This document shows, piece after piece, positions 34,996 through 46,775 of a DNA stretch of 64,000 nt. Both the position numbers and the translations under genes were made by a program. Numbering within the stretch: the first letter of the stretch is position 1; every line of letters begins with the position of its first letter. The DNA is from Oidiodendron maius Zn (Eukaryota; Ascomycota; Leotiomycetes; Myxotrichaceae): the NCBI GenBank assembly GCA_000827325.1, contig KN832870.1, positions 124,001 through 188,000 of the forward strand, given 5' to 3'. The notes under the pieces are model-generated. The model ran no database searches and was not told the DNA's origin. It was given only the letters and a program-made list of their open reading frames with translations.

Positions 34996-35900
34996 GCGGG
35001 GCGACTGAAAGGTTCTCTATGGCCAGAAGGTGACGCTGTCTCTGTTTTTCGACTCTTGATGACGACTTATAGGGTACTAGTTGGCTAGAGTCTCTGAAGA
35101 AACTCTCCTGCAGGAAAGCCAGAACACGAGATAGAAGTTCATAGCAATTCCCTAACAAATACTATCTTTTCTATGACAGTGTACTGCATCATGACTTCCA
35201 GCCCTATTAAAGACCTCCCATACAAGGTGCAACTCAATCAAGCTATCAAATGGAGCCTGGCCTATACTGAAGAGTCATGCCCAACCTCATCGCCTAAGCT
35301 ATCCATCACGTCAAAGAGAAGAGTATCCAGTCAAGAAACCACCGCGTGGAGCCAAACGCCCTGTTACTGGCGGCCAGAACCGGGTACCTACAGATGACCA
35401 AGTCGCTGCAATTGTTCAAAACTGCCGAGAACCAGCTGAATGGGCCTGTGGTATGACAAAGATGCGGTAATGGTGGCTGATTATATAACTTATCTCTTAA
35501 TGAGTAGAGAAATTTTTATAAGAGTTGTAATCATTTAATTAGCGGCAAATTAAATGATTGACCACTGTAATAGCCAAAGACGTCCTCGAATCGGTGCATC
35601 ACATAAAGTAATAGAGGAGCAGCGTGATCTTTGGGAGCTGTAGTGGATAGTTGAACCGATAAACGCGGCGCCCTCGCATTTTCGGGCTCCGAAGGATTAC
35701 GTTTACCAACTTGGAAATAATTTATAAGCACCTCATGGAGTAAGTTTGCCACTGTTTGCCTCTTTGAAATGAATGTCCGAATCTTCTGGGGAATGGGTAG
35801 AAAACCACTCTATGATTCACAATATAAACTTTCACATACCATCAGGTCACTATCAGACTATAATTGCTTGCAGTTCGATCATACCTTCCCACCCGACCAC
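34996..35900. other. Intergenic, no gene supported
   Basis: Short frames only, AT-rich near 35470-35560. An in-frame Met at 35769 lies 44 codons upstream of the next gene but gives an unsupported N-terminal extension. Confidence 0.35.
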
Positions 35901-36389
35901 ATGGCTAACTACGACAAATTGAAAACCCTCCAGGCAAAACTCGATACTCTGTCATCGGCGTCAGCCCCAGAGGAATTTACCATTCTGGGCAGCTTCTTCA
36001 GCGAAGACTGTACCACCTTCGTCGCTAGTATGCGCGAGTATGACGAACCAAGCATTGGCAGACAAGCTACCGTTGAGAAGTACATGGAGATCCTCAACTT
36101 ATACCACGTCCATGAACGTCGGGTCCTCTCTCACTCCACTTCCCCCGATGGGAGAACCGTCTATTGCGAGATGAAGCACTCTGTCCACATTTTTGACGAG
36201 CTTCTTGACCCTTTTTACGAAACTGTTGTGGTAGTTTTCAATGAGGAGGGTCTCATTAAGGAGCTAAGACAGTACAGCTGTCGCAGCCATATCGCGGAGA
36301 TTATCCAGGCGAAGACTGGAAAAGGGCCGTTCATAGAACTATCAGAGACTCGTGGAAAGAAGATTGATAACAATCCTTGCTGCAAGTGA
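35901..36389 (+). CDS. SnoaL/NTF2-like small protein
   Basis: Single exon, 162 aa. The start MANYDKLKTLQAKLDTLSSA was chosen because alpha-helix 1 of the NTF2-like fold begins there. The order helix, SEDCTTFVASMREYDEPSIGRQATVEKYMEIL, then long beta strands (RVLSHSTSPDGRTVYCEMKHSVHIF, ETVVVVFNEEGLIKELRQY) is typical of SnoaL-like domains. It ends in a Lys- and Cys-rich tail. Such proteins are cyclases, isomerases or ligand binders in fungal pathways; no catalytic residue can be assigned. Confidence 0.7.
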   Translation: MANYDKLKTLQAKLDTLSSASAPEEFTILGSFFSEDCTTFVASMREYDEPSIGRQATVEKYMEILNLYHVHERRVLSHSTSPDGRTVYCEMKHSVHIFDELLDPFYETVVVVFNEEGLIKELRQYSCRSHIAEIIQAKTGKGPFIELSETRGKKIDNNPCCK

Positions 36390-37335
36390 GCACTTGAGCG
36401 TTTGCTATTTTTGTATACGTATCTGTGGCATTCCATCCAATAAAGTGTTGATTACTCAAATTGTTTATTCCACTTCCTGAATGGCTACACGTCCTCGCTC
36501 CGTCGTTCGAAGTGGTCCATTGTAGAGAAGTCATTCAGCGTGCATTAAATAAGGGGCCAGTTAGATCGCGACCGCTGCCTGAATGTCAAACTCATTGAAA
36601 TTCAACCTATCTATTAAAATATATCTAAAGATGGGAAGCCAGAAACTCCCCCAAATCCCATAGAGGTTCTCTTGCGTCTCGGTTAGGTTGGTAAATATTA
36701 ACTAAAAAGTATTTCGACTAATGCAGCAGTAAAACGCACTGTGTACCACTCGGCATTGAACCCACTAGGGATTGAACCCATTCTGAAGTGAACCCACCTG
36801 CAAAATTGGTATATCCCGCACTACGAGTATAATACCCATGGTATGGACGATTTGGAATAATACAATAGTTTTTTACCTCCTTAGAGTTGTGACGGGCGTC
36901 GGTGAAAAGTAGTCTACTATAGCCAACCATATCTCCATTGCCCATTGACTCTAATTCCATCCGTTGGCATTGGCGGTTGTAGACAAGGCGATACTGAATA
37001 CATGACTGACTAATTGAAAGTACCGCGAAGCTATTTTGTAATATTTGTTGATTTTGGAGACTAAATAGAATTTAAATAATTGGTAATTAAGAAACAGAGT
37101 ACTCGTGCACAGCTAGCTCACACCTGATGCTAAGACCGACATTTGTTATACCAGACGTAAGCGCACTCCTTGGGCTCAAGTTAGGATAACTGGTGGGACC
37201 CAATCTCTCTCTGAGCATTTGCAGTAAGCACAGCACAGTGTCAGTAGAACTTTCGCATAGGGAATGAAAATTAAATATACAGCTAGCCCCTTCTCCCAGA
37301 ACAGACACTATGGCTTAAAATGACCACCAAAATAG
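36390..37335. other. Intergenic with short tandem repeat
   Basis: Minus-strand frames at 36718-36960 and 37087-37308 have no recognisable family. A three-unit repeat at 36753-36800 is listed separately. Confidence 0.35.
36753..36800. repeat. Three degenerate 16-17-bp tandem units
   Basis: The core TTGAACCCACT recurs as ATTGAACCCACTAGG, ATTGAACCCATTCTG and AGTGAACCCACCTG. On the minus strand each contains GGGTTCA, which mimics part of a tRNA B box, but no tRNA fold surrounds it. Confidence 0.5.
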
Positions 37336-38602
37336 TTAGACAGCGGAACCAGTGATAGTTGGGCCCATATTCTGCGTGAAATACGTCTTCCCCTTGATCA
37401 TGACGATCATGAAGCTCGGGAACTTCATACCCCCAAGATGCCCGGTGCCTGCTTTCCTGCCAATGGGAACAGCGAGCATATCTCACAAAGAATTAGCAAG
37501 GCTGTGTGTATATTCTGTGAAGGAAAAGTTGTGGCACACCTTTATCATCCTTCTGGTATCGAACGATATCTTTTCCCTTCATCAGCAGACCAATATTCTT
37601 TGCAACATGCACGGATTGCTTCTCGGTATTCACAAATTGTGGCCTCTGCACATTAGAAACATCTCCCACAGCCCAAACGTCTGTTGTACTCCTAACCCTT
37701 AGGTATTCGTCCACTATAACAAAGCCATCAGGGTTAAGTAGATTCTGGGGTATATATGAGGAGTTTGGTGTAAGGCCGACCGTGGGGATATACAAGTCAG
37801 TGGTTATTTTCTGGCCATCGGTGAGTGTGAGTTCGGTTCGTCCATCAGCCAACTTCGCGGAACTGAGAATCTTCGTTTTTAGCCTGATTGTTACATCGAG
37901 ACTTTGAAGTTTCTTCGTGGCAGTTTTAGATACACTTAGTGGTGTTCCCTCGAGAATTCGAGCGCCGCTTGAAATCTGGAAATTCCTGTCAGCAAATGCA
38001 CAGTCGACATCCAACTATCTGAAAAGTAGAAATAGATCATTCGCATGCAATATTCTGCGTGAACATACAAGCGTAATCTTCTTTCCCGTCCTGTATTCAA
38101 ATCCTAATTCACCAGCAGTCTCAACACCAGTCGCGCCGGCACCACCAATAACAATGGACGTAGCATTCTTCACTTTGTCCTGAAGATCGTGTAGCGCATT
38201 GCGTGTATCCTCGTACGACCCACGTCCCTTGAATGGTATATCACCCTTTGTCCGTGACCCAGTCGCTAGAATCAAGATGTCAAAGCCGATGAGTTTTTCT
38301 CCATTGTCAGTCGCTACAGAGACGTGCTTAGAATCTAAGTCCAGCCTTTCAGCCGTACCAATGACGAATTCAAACCGAGCTGTAGAATACTGCTTGAACC
38401 CGGGTGCGATGGCTCCGAATAGCTTTTCATCTGAGAATTGTCCAGGAACCACAGCTCGCGGGACAGCCAAGTTCCAGAACAAATGTGTGTTTGGGCCAAC
38501 GAGGATTATCTTCACATCGCCTGTTTTGGGGGCCTGCTTGAGGAGTCGGTGTGCAGTGGTCACTCCTGCAAAGGAAGAACCAAGGATCACAATAGTTTTC
38601 AT
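37336..38602 (-). CDS. AIF/AMID-like FAD-dependent oxidoreductase, intact
   Basis: NAD(P)H oxidoreductase of the apoptosis-inducing factor / ferroptosis-suppressor-like group. Exons 38602-38069, 37975-37540 and 37481-37336 give 1116 bases, 371 aa. FAD motif VILGSSFAGVTTAHRLL at the start, ILATGSRTKGD, the NAD motif VIGGAGATGVETAGEL, the mid joint ITL-ISSGARILEG created by splicing, and the FAD-closing DVWAVGDVSNVQRPQF. The C-terminal exon ends KGKTYFTQNMGPTITGSAV. No signal peptide; possibly membrane- or lipid-associated like relatives. The truncated copy at 32.6-33.2 kb is a decayed paralogue. Confidence 0.87.
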
Positions 38603-40810
38603 CGTAAACAGGAGTCTTGAAAGTCAGCGTAGCTAGGTTTGGAGGTATCAAAGAATATTTTAAAGAACACTTAGAAGAGACATCGAAGGGCGAAAATAAG
38701 GATATATATCTGTAGATAGAGCATGCGACACGCTCGATGTTATAATCTCTGCATGGGGCCAAAATATTCACTTTATAATCATTTCCAACACCGTTACAAA
38801 GCAGAGATTGTTATTAAGCAAAACAAGTTAGCCCTAATGGGACATGGCATTTCTAAAATGAGACCCAAATTATTGGCACTGCAGTTTCCAAGCGAACGGT
38901 TGGGGTAACAGAGGAGCCACGAAGGCGGTTGTGACCTAATTTACAACACTTAATAAGATTTGGACGGAGATACCGGCGAGTTTCCAACGCAATTACTTCC
39001 CTAAACCCGAAATGAATCTGATGACCCCGTCCAGTGATGATTGCCCCAGTAGGGCATAGCTTGCCTTAAACAACCAATGAGATCTTAGCGATGGATTAGA
39101 TAAATCACGTGACCTAGCTTAAAAAAGAATTCGTAATCAGAATCAAAAATGTATAATCATTTGTAAGACTTTAATTCTGGGGGCGTTCAATAGATATGGT
39201 ACCTGAACTAATCAGTCGGCATATGCAGGGACATATACGTCACCAGAACTAGGTTTGGGAGCGGCAGTGCCATTCTGCAATGAAACCTGGAGCACCCCTA
39301 AGCTACACTGTATTTGTACTCTCGTGTTTCCCCGACATTATAACACCTCGTTAGTCAGGGGACAAACTGGCTACGCTAGATTCTACCGCCCATGTTACTT
39401 GGCCCTTCACCGATGGCTGACCTCACGCCATCTGACCTATTTCGCTATCTACCTAGTTACAGTTCTACTATTCAAACCTTGCCAACAACCCATTTAGCCA
39501 CAAGGAATCTCGCGACACCTTAAAAGTCTTCACCATATTCATCGGTCGAGTTGCCGGCCGTTTATCGAGGATGCCTCCAACCCAGACCTCGCAAATCCGC
39601 AGAATGTCATTCTGCTGGTGACTTGTTCATTTTCACCCAATCTCCTGCCTATCGAGGATGATTTAGCATGTAACCTCAACGAATGTCTGCATCTTCGCGT
39701 TGCTGAGAGACGTATGAAGAGATATTGGGTGGCTATGCATCAACAGCAAGGGAAAGGCGGTATTGGTTGGCACCCCGCGAAATTACTACCCCTGTTTAGA
39801 GGAAATCGTCTTGTGTACTTCGAGATCTCGCCGGCCGCCACGTCTAGTAGCAAGGAGACTCTACTGCATGCCGATAATCATATCGAATTACCGCCAGATG
39901 ATTGTGAAATGAATTTTACTAGATTGACTTGTGAGGTTTGTAGACTGAAGCAGTCGGGTTAATTCTGAGCTACTGGGAATCGATCGGGATTCAACTGGAT
40001 CAGAAATGGCACCATTGGATTGAATAGCCATTGCAAGGCATTGGTAAATATGACAGACCCAAATAATTGTCTAGTTGTTTAATATCGTATGTTTAAACGG
40101 GCCTTTACGCGAATAGATCTAACATATGTCACTGCTTACTGTGATAGTTCTGACAAGAGACGAATAAATATGACCAGGACTGGCTTCATGAAGGGAAGGA
40201 TCAAAGCTCTGACCTGATTGACAAAAAGCGGATGCTATTTTATCAGCATGAATCGTAACTAGCTGAGAGACGCTGAGTTTCGGTCTGCTTTTGTATTATT
40301 TAACGCGTATTCCTTCTCCCCTGCTCATTGAGTGCGCAACGAAACGCCCTAAATGTAATCAATTGGTATTTACTCCTATTATATGATGGCTATACCAAAC
40401 TTAATTAATTATGGTTCCTAATATGTTATATAATGATGGAGGAGTACATCCGTCCCAGTGGCCATTCCCCGCCAGATGAAGCAGTACTTCTATCAGACAT
40501 ATCACCGATCAGTGGTGCTGGTCCACCAACTAGGGCGGATATTATTGACTAGCATACACCTCGCCGTAAGCGAGCCACCAAGTACGAGCTGGTATCCTAA
40601 AGGCGGAGGTGGCGGCTGGTTGGTAGGGCATACTATTCGGCTATGCAGGTGCTTTATAAAGGTTTATGCATCGCTTAGTCAGGGTCTATACTTGTGAGGG
40701 CGTATAGATAAGTTTTTTGTTCCAACTGATTCTACTATAGGAATGATCTTTGTTACTCATTTTCTGAAGAGGGAGACTAAAGAGTAAGTGGGGCATCGCT
40801 ATCGAAAATC
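38603..40810. other. Long intergenic region with one orphan frame
   Basis: From 39499 to 39962 the plus strand is open for 154 codons (CRPFIEDASNPDLANPQNVILLV through CLHLRVAERRMKRYWVAMHQ to CEVCRLKQSG) with no ATG before the middle. It may be an exon of a decayed or unrecognised gene. A CACGTG lies near 39106. Nothing else seen. Confidence 0.3.
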
Positions 40811-41843
40811 ATGTCTGCCTCTATCGGTGGCATTCAACTAGGGACCTTGGGACTGGGACTTCTGGGTATGCTTCAATTGCCATTGATGAGGTCCAATTAC
40901 TGTTATATGGCTTCGTATATTTCCATAAACTCACAACTTCTGTTCCTTAGGAATGACATGGCGCCCCGTCCCCATTCCTGACGAACAAGCATTTGCCACA
41001 ATGAAAGCCGCACTCGCTAATGGCGCTAACGTCTGGAACGGCGGCGATTTATATGGGACGCGGTCTAACAACTCCCTCCACCTTCTAAGCCGATATTTCA
41101 CTGCGTACCCCGAAGATGCATCGAAAGTGATCCTCAGCATCAAAGTCGGGACATCTGGCCGGGAAGAGGACTTGCGTCGCAGTTTAGAGTACTGCCTAAA
41201 AGTACTTGATGGCAAGAAATCCATCGACATCTTCCAATGTGCACGGGTGGACAGTACAACACCGATCCGGGAGACGGTCGCCGTCCTTGCAAAATACGTT
41301 CAGGAGGGCAAGATCGGTGGTATCGGGCTATCGGAACCGGATGCAGTGACAATCAGGCACGCGCACGAAATCCATCCGATTGCTGGTGTCGAGGTTGAAA
41401 TGTCGCTGTGGTCAATTGACATTCTCAGTAACGGCGTCGCAGCTACATGTGGTGAGCTTGGCATACCTGTTTTTGCGCATTCGCCTCTTGGGCATGGCTT
41501 CTTGACCGGTAATATCACGCATCCTAATGATATCCCTCCTGGAGATATTAGGGCGCATCTCGCACGATTCCAACCAGGCGTGTTTGACAAGAACCTGGAG
41601 CGAGTTCATGAGATTCAAGCCCTGGCAAAGAAGAAGGGCTGTACTACGGCACAGATTGCGCTGGCTTGGGTGAGGTCGTTCAGTGGGAAAGAAGGCTTCT
41701 CTATCGTTGTGCCGATAGTTGGAGCGACGAAGAAAGAGAGGATGATGGAGAATTCTGCGATCGTGGAGTTGCAGGATGATGATTTCAAGGTTTTGGATAA
41801 TATTCTGTCTAGAACAAATGTTATTGGCGGGAGATATATGTGA
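40811..41843 (+). CDS. Aldo/keto reductase, pyridoxal reductase (Plr1)-like
   Basis: NADPH-dependent reductase of the AKR fold. Exons 40811-40865 and 40951-41843 give 948 bases, 315 aa. Seen: start MSASIGGIQLGTLGLGLLGM, catalytic Asp and Tyr in NGGDLYG, Lys in ILSIKVG, GKIGGIGLSE, VEMSLWSI and AHSPLGHGFLTG. The fourth residue of the usual Asp-Tyr-Lys-His tetrad is not His: the strand reads DIFQCARVD. The fission-yeast pyridoxal reductase group has the same DxFxxARVD form, hence the call. Cytosolic. Pyridoxal reduction is the best guess, not proven. Confidence 0.88.
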
Positions 41844-43543
41844 GTGAGGGTGCGTAGGAGTTTGCAACTTTTCTACCGTATAATTAGATTCGAATACTAC
41901 GGATGGAATCCACTTTCTTCCTGTCTTTCTTTTCTTTCTTTCAATCACTCATACGCTCGGATCTAGACCCTCTATTATTTCCCGTTAGATGCACCGCCCC
42001 GTTCTTTAACCTCGCAACGACATCCTATTGTAGCGAAAGAGCCATTCGCTCCTCCCTGAATCACCCCGTCTTCAATCTTTGCACACTTCAACCTAGCTTC
42101 CAATGTAGAGCGTAGTATTGTCTGGCACAGAAGAAATGTATCCTCGTCGCGTGTGCAAGAAAGTGTCCAAGCCGGTTCCTTGGGACTGGCAGACTTAGGA
42201 AAACCTGTCTATATTCATGCCCTGCTTTGCCCCTAAAAGTCCCATTACTTCCGGCTCCTGCTCATAACAGGTGTAGAATGTTCTTGCCGATAGCATTATT
42301 GCACATGTTAATGCTAAAGAGAAGCCAAAAAATTTTCGCATGTTAAAAGGGGGGGGGGTCAAATTTCGGTAAGACAGAGGCGTTACTGAGATTTTCAAAG
42401 CCCAAACCCGGTATAAGTTACACCAGACGGTTTTCGTTTCCCGTAACTTTTCACACATGACTGCTATCTTTACCTTGTATTGCAGTCGGTGTCATATGTC
42501 TGAACCCTTCGTTGCTGGCACGTCATATTATATGTGTTTTCAGGAACTTATGATATAAGCTGCATATTTTTTACTGCAATGAAGAGTTCACTGCAGCAGG
42601 GGGTAGGTTAAACTTGTGACTTCCCACTGAACTTTAGCGTAGATATCCGCTTCTCTTTCTTAAACTCTCTATACTCTCTGTTGGAGCCCTAGACTTTTCT
42701 TCTGAAGGCTGCGCGCGAACCACAGGCCCACCACTCTCGCTTTTTGGCTTATACACCAGTACTAGAGATGCTAGCTCAAATCTAGACCCCTGGACTCGTT
42801 TACTTCCTTGTTCTGTATGTCACGCTGCTATTGTGACTTCTGCCTGGGGATTAACCGATCTCGGGCGGATAAGCTGCTGACTGAATAAACTAAGAGCCTT
42901 GGCACACGCCAGCAACGACTAATTCGGCTGGCCGAAGGCAGATTCTGGCTCCTTGATTGTGCTAATCACTTTGTGCCTTCCGCAATACAATATTGTATAT
43001 GGAGTAGAGAGAGCGCTGAAATCTCGCAGTTAGAACTGGAATATCAATTCGCCATCACTTGGCTAGTTATGCCACCGGGAAAGGAATTTATCAGGTGAAA
43101 GTGAGAGCGCTTATTGCCCATAAAAGGGTGCTTTCATTTACTGAAACCGCAGTCCGTTCAGAAGCAACGACATCATCGCGCATATTTAACTCTGAACTAG
43201 TTATATGAATCTTACTTCCCCAGAATAGAGACAGTCGTGGAGGTTCAAGCCCGAAATTCCCTATTTGCTAAAGAGTAGGTGTGTGGCAAACTTGGGTAGG
43301 AAGGCTGTAGGATGCCTGTACAGCTGAGAACATGTCTAAGCCTCGCTCTGAGTGCCTTAGGCATTCAGATATAATTATGTATATAACAGGTCGTCTTCCC
43401 ACTTCAAATGTTACATTTTGACACACACAATCTCGGCCCAATCATTCAACTGCCTTTCCACTTTAACTTGGCAATCCCGATACCCGTGTTCGACAGACCC
43501 TCTTTGTTCCTATAGCCATTTAGAACCTTGTCAATAATTAACA
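41844..43543. other. Long intergenic region
   Basis: A run of ten G lies at 42349-42358. A minus frame near 42345-42201 would encode a 48-residue peptide with a hydrophobic N-terminus (MRKFFGFSLALTCAIML); this is too little to call a secreted peptide. No other feature. Confidence 0.35.
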
Positions 43544-43969
43544 ATGGACTATACGTCCTCAACACCTACGCGATGCATGTGGCTAGATTGTTGGGCACCG
43601 CGTCGAAACGACTATTATTTTTGCAAAGAGCATGAAATAATGGCGGCTTGCCATGGCAGGAAAAGGAAAGAGGACAAGGGAAAAAAGAAGTCATTCCCAG
43701 CTTCGAGGAACGCACTGAACGACCCATTTACTACACAAGCCAGAATGACAAGACAAGCAAGGCCTAATAGCTCGTACCCAGTGCGGAGCACGTACGACCC
43801 GAATCTACGGAAAGACAAATTATTGCAAGGGCCAAGAAGCAACAACTCATATCACGAGCAGAGAGTGAACAGCTCTACTTCATGGAAAACGCCCCTCTCC
43901 TTTACCTTGCCTTCCTCAAGACAGCAGGACCATAAAAATTGGAATAGGCAGTCATCGGGCTGGCGTTGA
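43544..43969 (+). CDS. Small basic Cys/His-motif protein, unknown
   Basis: Single exon, 141 aa. Residues 11-30 hold C-x4-C and, ten residues on, C-x2-H (RCMWLDCWAPRR, YYFCKEHE), a possible single zinc-binding knuckle. The rest is basic, Ser/Asn/Arg-rich and probably disordered, ending SSGWR. No signal peptide. A nucleic-acid or protein adaptor role is possible. I do not recognise the family; a chance frame cannot be excluded. Confidence 0.45.
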   Translation: MDYTSSTPTRCMWLDCWAPRRNDYYFCKEHEIMAACHGRKRKEDKGKKKSFPASRNALNDPFTTQARMTRQARPNSSYPVRSTYDPNLRKDKLLQGPRSNNSYHEQRVNSSTSWKTPLSFTLPSSRQQDHKNWNRQSSGWR

Positions 43970-45003
43970 ATAAAGTTTGATCGCCCTATGGAACACTCCA
44001 CGGCACGAACCAAGACAAGAGTCGATCACCACTTGCACATCTATAGAGCCGAGAAAATACGTGGAATATTGACGACATAATCTGCTGCATCACACACATT
44101 TGAGAATGAAGGTCGAGCTAGTGATCACGCGATATTTACGGGCATTAGGTTTCTCAATGACTTCTATGTTCTTTTAGAGTAGACTTCTTAATTCAAATCA
44201 ATTCGGATAAACCTGATTCTCTTAGTAATATGTTAGCGGCCTTGATGCTCTACTATTCTTACTTCCTTGCAGAATAAGTCCTATCGTTCTATATTAATAA
44301 CTAAATCTCATCCTCAAGATTTGATAGCAACTCGGCAATTGTTATATAATCTAAGCATTAAAAGAGAGTAAATATGATATAGTTCTATAAATCAATTAAA
44401 CTCTAAGGTTAACGCTTATGGAGGACATACGTAAAAGCTTTCCGTAGCCTCTATAGTAGACTGCACTTTTACAGTCTACATTTATCTATACTGTACCATT
44501 CCCGTTAACTCCATCTTAGTGTCTCACTTCAGCATCATGCATCTCTCGAGGTGCTTTGCCTTACCCTATGCGTTAGCAATGACTACAACTTTCCGTGGGC
44601 AAGTACTTATAGTAGAGTAATGTATGCTAGTAGTCAATTTTGCAATAGTTAGTAGATAATGGGAACCTGGTAGTTGCGCATGGACTTTTGCTTGGTATAG
44701 ACGGGCAGCATTTGGAGAGGCTATGGATGTACATAGGATTCAACTAAAATGCTGAGAATTGAGCCACAGTCTGGTAGGAATCTCAGAGGCATTGTTCATT
44801 AGCATATAATAATGAGAGGAATATATCCCATCAGCATCCCATCAGCAGATGGAATCGAAGTGCATTTGTCTGGCCGCACATGCTTAGCTGGACGCCGGCT
44901 GGACACTGGACTAAGCTTTAAATACACTGCACTCTGATATGTTAAGGGTTTTTCAAGAACGTTCTAGATAAAACAGAAGTCCAGATCCTTAAAACTAACT
45001 TTT
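43970..45003. other. AT-rich intergenic region
   Basis: 44180-44480 is strongly AT-rich and may be RIP-altered. 44455-44478 holds a perfect 8-bp inverted repeat (GTAGACTG .. CAGTCTAC) with an 8-base loop. No coding content. Confidence 0.35.
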
Positions 45004-46335
45004 TTAATCTAGGATATATCCGCTTTTGCCAGTGACGCAGCCATATGCACCGCCACCTTCCCCAAACATAGCATATAAATCCTTGATGATAGCATCTGGG
45101 CGTTCCCAAGCTGCGAAATGCCCACCCCTTTCATACTCGCTCTGGAGAATTATTGGCCCCATAGTGTGATTCCACAGCTTCGGCAATAGAATCAAATCAT
45201 TTGAAAACCTGGCAATGCCAACAGGAACGTCAATATAGACCTGTGAGGCGGTAATGGCAGTTGGCTGTCTATGTTCCATCTCATAGTAGAAGAGACCCGT
45301 TGCTGCTGGACCTGCTCTCGAGAAATAATAAATACTAACCCACGTGAGAATCTCATCTTCAGTCCAGGTATATTTGTCGCTCCAGTCATGCATCTTCTCG
45401 TATATCCACGCAAGCAAGCCGACTGGACTGTCTGCCATGCTAAATCCAATAGTTTGAGGCTTTGTAGATTGTTGTTGGAGATAACCATTACCTTCTGTGA
45501 AGAACGATTTAGTACGTGCAAGACCGACAATCTCTGATTCAGTTAATGGAGTCGCTTTGATTCTGGCATGAAGCTCAGGATAGGCTGTAGCCGTTGGCTC
45601 AGCAGGTATAGCTGAGTTGACATGATATGCTTTGCAGTGTTTCGATCCGTATTGTAGGGCGATGAACCGGGCAACAAGGGAGCCCACATCTCCTCCTTGA
45701 ACGACTAGATTTGAGATTAGACAGCGTCTTGTGAACAGTCAGCAGCTTACCATATTCATTGTAACCAAGACTCTGCATTACCTTGTGGCATGCTTCGGCG
45801 TGTTGGTCGATATTAAATGCTTTCTGTAGAGCTGTTAGCCTCATCGACGCCTTTCCATCTATAGCCAATCCTCCGTTCTTACCTTCTTGTTTGCAGAGGA
45901 AAAGCCGAAGTCTATCAAACTGGGCGCAACTACATGGAACGACGGAAATTCCTTTCCTCCCCCTACCAGATGCGGTAGAATCTTGGTGACTTCAATAAAG
46001 CTCCCCGGCCAGCCATGAATGAAGAGCAGAGGAATTGCACTAGTGACAGTACTTGGCTGGTGGACAAAGTGAACATTATATATACCATAACCTTCCATAT
46101 CAATCTCGGTGACGTACTGAGGAAACCGATTCAACATATCTTCTGTCTTCCGCCAGTCGAATTCATTTTCCCAGTAAAGAGCCAGCCGTTTCGCCTGTGA
46201 CAATGGCAATCCACGAGACCACGGGTCATCGATGTCGACAACCTCGTCTGGGAAGTCTGTGAGCGCAAGCTTTTGCTTCAACCGTCTTATTTTATCGTCA
46301 GAAATGGCGATCTTGAAAGGTTGGATGAGCGACAT
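45004..46335 (-). CDS. Epoxide hydrolase, microsomal (EHN) type
   Basis: Alpha/beta-hydrolase that opens epoxides to diols. Exons 46335-45883, 45823-45751 and 45704-45004 give 1227 bases, 408 aa. The N-terminal EHN domain (QPFKIAISDDKIRRLKQKL, FDWRKTEDMLNRFPQYVTEID) is followed by the oxyanion motif HGWPGSF and nucleophile Asp in VVQGGDVGSLVARF, created by the last splice, a lid region with SMADSPVGLLAWIYEKMHDW, and catalytic His in RGGHFAAWERPD. The start is the MSLIQPF Met; an earlier Met at 46365 is possible. No membrane anchor, so a soluble fungal form. Divergent from the truncated regulator across 440 bases. Confidence 0.92.
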
Positions 46336-46775
46336 TTTGAAGGATAGATTTGATGAGACTTTCAAACTTTAAGAAGCGCGATAGAAGACTTCCCGTCTTT
46401 GAACTATCCAAGTGGAGTAGAGAAAGCTCCAAGCCGGGAGCTTTCCCTCGAGGCCTATATATATCCTCCCTTTGCCGTACTATAGGAGTGTCTATTGGTT
46501 CCAGCGTATCTTTTCATGGCGAAACTTATTGTCACTGCCCAGAAGTCAGCTTCAGGTTTGCTCCAATTAATGACTTTTTAGGGGACACAGAGTGGGGAGT
46601 GCGCTAGCCCAAAAGGATTGGCGCAGTCTCATCTTACGCTGCAGCCAATCAATACAATCATTCACACTTCCCTTCCTACAATCCACTCTAAGCCTAGCTT
46701 TTCTTCGACCGCATCCTCTGTCCTACCGCAAATCCTTCGGAAATCCCTCTACAGACTGATGCCTTGAGTAGATCT
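46336..46775. promoter_or_regulatory. Divergent promoter, epoxide hydrolase / regulator 3
   Basis: 440 bases between opposed starts. No palindrome or known site recognised. Confidence 0.35.

Noticed and set aside
36753-36800. tRNA-like B boxes (GGGTTCA on the minus strand)
   Set aside because: They repeat every 16-17 bases and no A box or cloverleaf is nearby; a short tandem repeat fits.
42201-42345. 48-residue secreted peptide
   Set aside because: Only a hydrophobic N-terminus supports it; no cysteine pattern, intron or conserved context.
42349-42358. Run of ten G as a functional element
   Set aside because: Lies in gene-free DNA with no associated repeat. It may be an assembly or slippage feature only.
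44455-44478. Hairpin GTAGACTG/CAGTCTAC as a mobile-element end or structured RNA
   Set aside because: Only 8 bp with no flanking duplication or second copy. Such hairpins are expected by chance in AT-rich DNA.
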